Positions 15,531 through 20,900 of a stretch of DNA of 20,900 nucleotides are shown piece by piece (position 1 is the first letter of the stretch; the number at the start of each line of letters is the position of its first letter). Location of the stretch: the NCBI RefSeq assembly GCF_008641105.1, contig NZ_VTTI01000016.1, positions 1 to 20,900 on the forward strand. The letters are read 5' to 3'. Source of the stretch: Halopseudomonas salina (GTDB taxonomy: Bacteria > Pseudomonadota > Gammaproteobacteria > Pseudomonadales > Pseudomonadaceae). Below the pieces are notes generated by a model. It had not been told where the DNA came from and ran no database searches. It saw only the letters and a program-made list of their open reading frames with translations. Made by a program: the position numbers and the translations under genes.

Positions 15531-15562
15531 TAATAAAAAAGCCAGGCACTGGGCCTGGCTTT
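15531..15562 (-). terminator. Rho-independent terminator of the CNNM/CBS gene
   Basis: Read on the minus strand, a 10-bp stem (AAAGCCAGGC with GCCTGGCTTT) closes a 5-base loop and is followed by TTTTTTATT, eight bases after the stop codon at 15571. The T-tract is on the minus-strand side only, so it works mainly in that direction. Confidence 0.88.
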
Positions 15563-15570
15563 GAAGTTGA

Positions 15571-16596
15571 TCAGCTGGTTTTGCTGTCTTTCAACCGATG
15601 CTCCCAGCGACGTCTGGCAAAGCGGCGCATGTTGGGAATGTCGTCGGTCTCGTCCATGATCGGTTTGCCGATAATGGCTTCAACGATGTCTTCCAGGGTG
15701 ACCAGACCCTGCCAGCCGCCAAATTCATCGTAGATCAGGCTCATGTGTTGACGTTCCTGCATGAGCTGGGTCATCAGGTTTTCGGCGTTCATGCTTTCCA
15801 GCGTGACCTTGATCGGCTTCATGATGCTGGAAACGGGCTGGGTGTCATCTTCGGCCATCAGGGCGTCATAACGGAACACCACGCCTAGCGGGGATTCGTC
15901 CGTGTCGACTACGGGATATCGCGAAAACTGACTTTCCTTGATGCGCAGTTTCAGGTCGGCAATGCTCTCATCGGGCAGTGCCGAGTCGCATACGATCCGC
16001 GGCGTCATGATATCCCGGACCTTCACATCATGCAGGTCGAGGATATTGCTGATCACGCGCTGTTCATCATCGTCCAGCTTTTCCAGTTCACGGCCAAGCA
16101 TGGCCAGGGCTTTGATCTCCTGACGAATGTCATGCTCCGGCGGTTTGCCGCCAAACATTCTCATCACCACATCCGAGAGCATGATGAAGGGCTTGAGAAT
16201 CAGGATCATCAGGCGCAGCAAGGGTGGCAGAAAGGGCGCTATGGCGCGCCAGTAGCGCGCACCGATGGTCTTGGGCACGATTTCCGAGAGCACCAGAATC
16301 AGCAGCGTCATGACCGCCGAGGCGATACCCAGGTAGCCGTCGCCGAAGACCACGGTCACCTGTGCACCTACACCGGTTGCACCCACAGTATGGGCAACGG
16401 TATTGAGCGTCAGGATCGCAGCAAGGGGCTGGTCTACGTTGTCTTTGAGATGCTTGAGCCGCTCATAGAGCTTGGGCTTTGTCTGCTTCTGATGGGCTAT
16501 GTAGCTTGGGGTCAGAGAGAGTAGTGCGGCTTCCAGAATCGAACAGATAAACGAAACCAGAATGGAGAGGACAGCGAAGGCTATCAGGAGAGTCAT
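15571..16596 (-). CDS. CNNM/CorC-type membrane protein with CBS pair (hemolysin-like)
   Basis: This 341-aa inner-membrane protein has residues about 1-165 as the CNNM (DUF21) domain, with three to four helices, ILTLNTVAHTVGATGVG and LSEIVPKTIGARYW. It then has a linker (LDDDEQRVISNILDLHDVKVRDIM) and a CBS pair at about 185-310, which includes MTPRIV and DEFGGWQGLVTLEDIVEAIIG. Relatives are Mg2+/Co2+ transporters or efflux factors. The C-terminal CorC_HlyC domain found in longer members is absent; the protein ends soon after the CBS pair, which is normal for the shorter subgroup. The ATG has CAGGA five bases upstream. It diverges from the MFS gene over a 285-bp intergenic region. Confidence 0.92.
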   Translation of the reverse strand: MTLLIAFAVLSILVSFICSILEAALLSLTPSYIAHQKQTKPKLYERLKHLKDNVDQPLAAILTLNTVAHTVGATGVGAQVTVVFGDGYLGIASAVMTLLILVLSEIVPKTIGARYWRAIAPFLPPLLRLMILILKPFIMLSDVVMRMFGGKPPEHDIRQEIKALAMLGRELEKLDDDEQRVISNILDLHDVKVRDIMTPRIVCDSALPDESIADLKLRIKESQFSRYPVVDTDESPLGVVFRYDALMAEDDTQPVSSIMKPIKVTLESMNAENLMTQLMQERQHMSLIYDEFGGWQGLVTLEDIVEAIIGKPIMDETDDIPNMRRFARRRWEHRLKDSKTS

Positions 16597-16760
16597 TGGG
16601 TCCTGTTGAGGGTGGCCGGGAAGATTCGCAATCTAGCCGAAGACATTGAAAAAGTCATCAGATATTCGGGTGAAAATACGGTTTTCTTTTCGCAATATCG
16701 ATTGGTTATTTGCACGCCGTGACGGGCGCCAACGAGCGATGAATCTCTCCAAGTGCTGGT

Positions 16761-16790
16761 AACCACCCCCTGGCTGGGGTATGGTTTTTA
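16761..16790 (+). terminator. Terminator-like hairpin in the leader of the MFS-ggpPS operon
   Basis: ACCACCCC pairs with GGGGTATGGT (a two-base bulge) around a short loop and is followed by TTTTTA. It points toward the MFS gene, whose ATG is 92 bases on. No gene ends just before it on the plus strand, so it could attenuate transcription. The rest of the 16597-16881 gap shows no repeat element and no convincing promoter. Confidence 0.4.
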
Positions 16791-16881
16791 GCACAAAGAC
16801 ATAATTTTCAAGCACTTCGCCATTATTGGCATTTTTGCACTCCCTGCCTGGATCCATTTTGCAATACAGGGATTCAGATTC

Positions 16882-18216
16882 ATGATCAAGATTCTGCTGC
16901 CTATCGCAGCCCTGCTTTCCGGTATCGCGCTGCTGCTGCTGGGTACCGGACTGCTCAACACCCTTCTAGCCCTGCGCGGAAGCGGTGAAGGCTTCACTGA
17001 CCAGACCCTGGGTCTGCTCGGCTCAGCCTATTTTGCCGGCTTTATTCTTGGCACCTGGCTGTGCCCCAGACTGATCCGGCGTATGGGCCATGTGCGCGCA
17101 TTCGCCTTTCTGGCCGCTGCCGAAGCTGTTTCCGTGCTGGTGCATGCCCTGCTTGTCGATCCGATTACCTGGCTGATTCTGCGGATGATAACCGGTGTCG
17201 CGCTGGTGGGTATCTATACGGTGATTGAGAGCTGGCTCAATACCCAGGCACCACCGGAGCGTCGCGGCCAGGTGTTTGCCATCTACATGGCGGTAAACCT
17301 GGGATCGCTGGCCCTGGCCCAGCAGCTCTTGCGCCTCGACAGCCCCATGACCTTCACTCTGTTTGCCCTGGCGACAATGCTGATCACTGCAGCGCTGATG
17401 CCGGTGGTGGCCACGCGCCTGTCCCAGCCGGCCATTGGCAATACCAAGGGATTGTCATTGCGCCGGCTCTGGGAAGCGGCGCCGGTGGCCTGTAGCGCAG
17501 CGCTTTTGTCGGGACTGGCCATGGGCGGGTTCTGGGGGCTGGGCGCGGTGTATGCCGGGCGCATGGGTATGGACACGCCGCAGATCGCGACATTCGTTTC
17601 TCTGGTGATTCTTGCGGGCGCCGCATTGCAGTGGCCGCTGGGTATGCTGTCTGACCGCACCGACCGGCGCATGGCCCTGGCGATTATTTCTGCCATTGCG
17701 GTTGCCGGTGGTTTGTTGATGGCTCTGCTGGGGCCATTCGGGCAGTGGCTATTGCTGGCCGCAGCAGTGTTCGGCGGAGGCTCCTTTGCCGTTTACCCCG
17801 CTGCGGTGGCTCATCTGATCGACCATCTTCACCACGAAGATATTCTCTCTGGCAACGCGTCCCTGCTGATGCTGCACGGGCTGGGGGCGGCGATCGGCCC
17901 GGCACTGGCCGGCTGGCTGATGGGCATGACGGCGCCTCTGGCACTGCCATTGTTCTTCGCGGTGATGTTCGGTTTCTGTGGGCTCTATGCGTTGCTTCAG
18001 GCGCGGCGCGGGGCCGATCGAATCGTTGACGCACCGGCACACTACATTCCCATGGTGCGCACCTCCAGCGAGGTGCTGGGCATGATGCTCGAGGACGCCG
18101 AAACGGATTCGACGCATTCAAACACGACCTCTTCAGAAGCTGCGTCTACAGATACTGCCTCTTCAGAAACTAGCCCTTCAAATATTAGGAGTACCGCCAA
18201 TGATTCTGGCCACTGA
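16882..18216 (+). CDS. MFS transporter (YcaD-like)
   Basis: This 444-aa inner-membrane protein has twelve predicted helices. Early and middle segments resemble E. coli YcaD: LLGTGLLNTLLALR, GLLGSAYFAGFILGTWL, WLILRMITGVALVGIYTVIE (helix 4 with the acidic VIESWLN) and QWPLGMLSDRTDRR (the loop between helices 8 and 9, with the MFS A-like motif). The substrate is unknown. After about residue 400 there is a cytoplasmic Ser/Thr/Glu/Asp-rich tail (such as SSEAASTDTASSETS) unlike the rest of the protein, in less GC-rich DNA. AGGGA lies nine bases before the ATG. Its last 17 bases overlap the start of ggpPS, so the two are surely one operon, and a role in osmolyte movement or turgor response is a reasonable guess. 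Confidence 0.88.
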   Translation: MIKILLPIAALLSGIALLLLGTGLLNTLLALRGSGEGFTDQTLGLLGSAYFAGFILGTWLCPRLIRRMGHVRAFAFLAAAEAVSVLVHALLVDPITWLILRMITGVALVGIYTVIESWLNTQAPPERRGQVFAIYMAVNLGSLALAQQLLRLDSPMTFTLFALATMLITAALMPVVATRLSQPAIGNTKGLSLRRLWEAAPVACSAALLSGLAMGGFWGLGAVYAGRMGMDTPQIATFVSLVILAGAALQWPLGMLSDRTDRRMALAIISAIAVAGGLLMALLGPFGQWLLLAAAVFGGGSFAVYPAAVAHLIDHLHHEDILSGNASLLMLHGLGAAIGPALAGWLMGMTAPLALPLFFAVMFGFCGLYALLQARRGADRIVDAPAHYIPMVRTSSEVLGMMLEDAETDSTHSNTTSSEAASTDTASSETSPSNIRSTANDSGH

Positions 18217-20464
18217 TCTTGATGGAACCTTCCTCGGCGGCGACCCGGATAACCGCCAGCGACTGTATCAGCTGATTGATGCTCACCCCGGCATCAAGCT
18301 GGTGTTTGTTACCGGGCGCGGTCTGGAGGTGGTGGTACCGCTGCTGTCTGATCCGGCCATACCGCGTCCGGATTACATCATTTGTGATGTGGGTGCCACT
18401 GTGGTGGACGGGGAAACTCTGCAGGCTGTGTATCCGCTGCAAAGCGAGATCGAGGCGACCTGGCCCGGCGAGCAGGTGGTGTTGCAGTCGATGGCCGGCT
18501 TTCCGGGTCTGGAGCGCCAGAACGTACCGCAGCAACGCCGCTGCTCCTACTTCTGCGAGCCCGGCGCAGTGACCGACGAGATTCATCAGGTGGCCGAAAA
18601 GCTGGGCTGCGATGTGCTGTTTTCCGCCGATATGTATCTGGATCTGTTGCCCCGCGGGGTCAACAAGGGCAGCACGCTCAAGCGTCTGATTGCCCATCTG
18701 GAGGCCGAGTTTGATGATGTGCTGGTGGCTGGCGATACGCTCAATGACCTGTCCATGTACGAGCAGGGCTTCAAGGGCGTGTGCGTTGGAGAGTCGGAAG
18801 CGGGTCTGCTGGAAGCCACCGGTGATCGCGCCAAGGTATTGCATGCCAAGCTCAGCGGCTGTGGTGGCATCCTCGAGGCCTTGGGGCATTTCGGCTTTCT
18901 GGGGCCGGTGGGTATCGATTCCGAATTGCCAGGGCTAGGTATCAAGGGCAAGGCAGACCTGGTGATGGTCTACCACCGGCTGCCCTACGAGGAGGTGGTC
19001 AAGGATGGCCAGCTTATCCGTCGACCGCCGTCTTCGCCCAACGGCATATTGCCTACACTGCTCAGTTTTTTCGCCCAGGGCCAGCAGGGCTCGTGGGTCG
19101 CGTGGTCAGTACATGATCCGCGCAAGGATCGCGCGTTCGAGGTGCACACCACGGTCGACAAGGAGCGTTACGCTAATCTGGTTGCCGCGCGTGTGGCGCT
19201 GAGCAAGAACGATGTGGATGTGTTCTACAAGCGCTTCTCCAAGGAAGCTTTCTGGCCGACGCTGCACACTTTCTGGGAACGGGCTATTTTCCGGGAAGAG
19301 GACTGGGCGGTATTTCTCAAGGTCAACCAGTTGTTTGCCGAGCGCACGGCAGCCGAAGCCGCCGAGGGTGCTGTGGTCTGGTTGCATGACTATAACCTGT
19401 GGATGGTGCCAGCTTATTTGCGCCCGCTGCGGCCGGATCTGACCATTGCCTTCTTCCACCATACCTACTTCCCGTCGGCGGACGTTTTCAACGTCTTGCC
19501 CTGGCGGCGGGAGATTATTGGCAGCCTGCTGCAGTGCGACTACATCGGGTTTCATATTCCACGCCAGTCCGAGAATTTTGTGGACGTGATACGCGGGGTG
19601 GCGCCGGTCGAGGTGCTGAGCAGTCAGGATTGCGCACCGCGTTTTCTGACCTATGGCTGCGCGGTGGGGCTGGACCGCATGACCCGCAGCGTATCGGTAC
19701 ACGGCCGACATATCGGCCTGGGCGCGCACCCGGTCGGGCTGGATATCGGACGCGTCAAGGAAGTGATCGACCAACCGGATTGCCAGGCCGAGATGGAAAA
19801 ACTGCGCGAACAGCTCAAGGGGCTGCGTGTGGTGCTCTCGGTTGAGCGCCTGGACTATACCAAGGGAATTCTGGCCAAGATGTTGGCCTTTGAGGCGCTG
19901 CTGGAGGCCCATCCGGAGCTTGTCGGCAAGGTGTCGCTGTTGACCATCTGCGTGCCCGCAGCGGCGGAGATGACCATCTATGACACGCTTTTGCAGCAGA
20001 TCGAGCAAGCGGTAGGACGTATCAATGGCCGGTTCTCCCAGGTGGGTTGGACGCCGGTGCATTTTTTCTACCGCGCCTTCCCGTTCCGCGATCTGATCGC
20101 CTATTACCTGATGGCCGATGTGATGTGGATCACGCCGCTGCGCGATGGCCTCAATCTGGTCGCCAAGGAGTATGTGGCTACCCAGGGGCTATGCGAGGGC
20201 AGCGGGGTGCTGGTGCTCTCGGAGTTTGCCGGCGCCGCCGCCGAACTCCACGGCGCCCTCCTGACCAACCCCCACGATCCCCATGACCTACGCGATACCC
20301 TGTATGTAGGCCTGACCCTCGGACGCGCAGACCGGGAGTCCCGGATTCGCTCGATGTTTGCGATTGTGCAGCACAACGATATCAAGCGCTGGGGAGATGA
20401 GTTCCTGGAGTCGGTGCAGGATAGCCGGCGTGAGGGTGTCGAGTATCTGGCCGGGAAGGGCTGA
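18200..20464 (+). CDS. ggpPS: Bifunctional glucosylglycerol-phosphate phosphatase/synthase
   Basis: This 754-aa cytosolic fusion should make the compatible solute glucosylglycerol: the C-terminal half joins ADP-glucose and glycerol-3-phosphate, and the N-terminal half removes the phosphate. Residues 1-245 form a HAD phosphatase with DLDGT (6-10), Lys156 and GDTLND (178-183). Residues about 253-745 form a GT20 synthase with stretches I recognise from cyanobacterial GgpS: SPNGILPTLLSFF, HDYNLWMVPAYL, FFHHTYFPSADVFNVLPW and ITPLRDGLNLVAKEYV. These favour GgpS over trehalose-phosphate synthase OtsA. The phosphatase-first fusion is the form known from Pseudomonas and Azotobacter. AGGAG eight bases upstream sits inside the MFS gene's 3' end, so translation may be coupled. 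High salt is the expected inducer, though no salt-responsive site is recognisable. Confidence 0.92.
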   Translation: MILATDLDGTFLGGDPDNRQRLYQLIDAHPGIKLVFVTGRGLEVVVPLLSDPAIPRPDYIICDVGATVVDGETLQAVYPLQSEIEATWPGEQVVLQSMAGFPGLERQNVPQQRRCSYFCEPGAVTDEIHQVAEKLGCDVLFSADMYLDLLPRGVNKGSTLKRLIAHLEAEFDDVLVAGDTLNDLSMYEQGFKGVCVGESEAGLLEATGDRAKVLHAKLSGCGGILEALGHFGFLGPVGIDSELPGLGIKGKADLVMVYHRLPYEEVVKDGQLIRRPPSSPNGILPTLLSFFAQGQQGSWVAWSVHDPRKDRAFEVHTTVDKERYANLVAARVALSKNDVDVFYKRFSKEAFWPTLHTFWERAIFREEDWAVFLKVNQLFAERTAAEAAEGAVVWLHDYNLWMVPAYLRPLRPDLTIAFFHHTYFPSADVFNVLPWRREIIGSLLQCDYIGFHIPRQSENFVDVIRGVAPVEVLSSQDCAPRFLTYGCAVGLDRMTRSVSVHGRHIGLGAHPVGLDIGRVKEVIDQPDCQAEMEKLREQLKGLRVVLSVERLDYTKGILAKMLAFEALLEAHPELVGKVSLLTICVPAAAEMTIYDTLLQQIEQAVGRINGRFSQVGWTPVHFFYRAFPFRDLIAYYLMADVMWITPLRDGLNLVAKEYVATQGLCEGSGVLVLSEFAGAAAELHGALLTNPHDPHDLRDTLYVGLTLGRADRESRIRSMFAIVQHNDIKRWGDEFLESVQDSRREGVEYLAGKG

Positions 20465-20480
20465 GCCCGGGAAAGTGGAA

Positions 20481-20515
20481 GGTCAAAACGGATTCCTGCG
20501 TGCGCGGGAATGACG
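20481..20515 (-). repeat. Half element (left end), inverted orientation, after ggpPS
   Basis: GGTCAAAACGGATTCCTGCG, then TGCGCGGGAATGACG, is a diverged left end that starts 16 bases after the ggpPS stop. Two 37/38-bp units follow (heptamer positions 20529, 20566 and 20604) and lead into the complete element at 20603. Confidence 0.8.
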
Positions 20516-20900
20516 AGATCCAGCCTCCGTCATCCCCGCAAACTCACGCCAACCTCCCCCCCAACATCATCCCCCTGAACTCACGCCAACTCCCCCCACA
20601 AACGTCATCCTCGCGAACGCGGGGATCCATTTCCGGGTTTATAGAAAGCGGGTTTGTGCCTTATGTGACGGGGTTCGGTGCTGGCTGCATCAAGGTCAAA
20701 ATGGTTTCCCGCGTTCGCGAGAATGACGAGGGAGGTGTGCGCGGGAATGGCGAGGGGGGCGGGAATGACGAGATCCAGCCTCCGTCATCCCCGCGAACTC
20801 ACGCAACCCCCCCCCCCACCAAAGTCATCCCCGCAAACTCACGCCAACCTCCCCACAAACATCATCCCCGTGAACTCACGCCAACTCCCCCCACAAACGT
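20516..20900 (-). repeat. Satellite array continuing past the right edge of the window
   Basis: On both sides of the element at 20603-20728 are 37-40-bp units, with GTCATCC or ATCATCC at 20529, 20566, 20604, 20784, 20824 and 20861. At 20898 an ACGT begins that is in register for another element. The junction GAGATCCAGCCTCCGTCATC occurs at 20514 and 20769, 255 bases apart, so a block containing one element has been duplicated. No gene is seen here. Confidence 0.85.
20603..20728 (-). repeat. Complete palindromic repeat element, inverted orientation
   Basis: This 126-bp copy has right end CGTCATCCTCGCGAACGCGG, an interior related to the left-edge copies, and left end GTTTCCCGCGTTCGCGAGAA. GAATG units follow at 20721, 20745 and 20763. 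Confidence 0.88.

Noticed and set aside
18200..20464. Trehalose-6-phosphate synthase/phosphatase (OtsA/OtsB) fusion
   Set aside because: The synthase half carries stretches typical of glucosylglycerol-phosphate synthase (SPNGILPTLLSFF, HDYNLWMVPAYL), and the phosphatase-first fusion is the known GgpPS form.
20458..20468. GGGC-TGA-GCCC hairpin at the ggpPS stop as a terminator
   Set aside because: The stem is only four base pairs with no T-run after it.

Overview
The window looks like a chromosomal segment of a marine or halotolerant gammaproteobacterium close to Pseudomonas (perhaps the Halopseudomonas side of the group). This is inferred from protein style only: a class II DAHP synthase beginning [10 protein letters not shown], a DUF5610 protein, a proteobacterial SprT, and a fused glucosylglycerol-phosphate phosphatase/synthase. 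DNA is GC-rich, and codon use looks uniform across the main genes.

The window has two textures. From about 7.04 to 20.46 kb it is compact: class II DAHP synthase (-), a spermidine-synthase-fold protein (+), 3-mercaptopyruvate sulfurtransferase (-), a CaiB/BaiF enzyme resembling alpha-methylacyl-CoA racemase (+), a DUF5610 protein (+), SprT (-), an MgtC/DUF4010 membrane protein (+), a small membrane protein plus a flavodoxin-like protein (-), a CNNM/CBS membrane protein with a clear terminator (-), and an MFS transporter overlapping the ggpPS osmolyte gene (+). From 1 to 7.04 kb, and again after 20.46 kb, single genes (an exported SMP-30-like beta-propeller, an MsbA-like ABC exporter, a solo GIY-YIG nuclease, an exported SGNH hydrolase) are separated by dense repeats. 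No rRNA, tRNA, CRISPR, transposase or phage gene is visible.

The repeats follow one grammar. The core is an inverted-repeat element of about 126 bp (seven complete copies and several halves). Both ends carry a small hairpin built on CCGCGTTCGCG, and the ends differ: one finishes in GATGACG, the other in GAATGACG. The GATGACG end continues into satellites with a 37-bp period; the GAATGACG end continues into satellites with a period of about 20 bp. Every satellite unit restarts with the terminal heptamer. This explains the 214-bp tandem array at the left edge, the eight-unit 37-bp array at 5.54-5.85 kb, and the array running off the right edge. A second, unrelated hairpin repeat family (34-bp period) lies at 2.50-2.73 kb. 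Elements mostly fill gene 3' flanks and stop within a few bases of stop codons. The only nuclease gene present, the 96-aa GIY-YIG protein, lies inside this repeat territory with a G-quadruplex-capable leader. A link between nuclease and repeats is the most interesting hypothesis here, but it is inference.

Functionally, the compact part mixes core metabolism (shikimate entry, sulfur transfer, acyl-CoA handling) with salt tolerance (glucosylglycerol synthesis with a co-transcribed transporter). These genes do not form one pathway.
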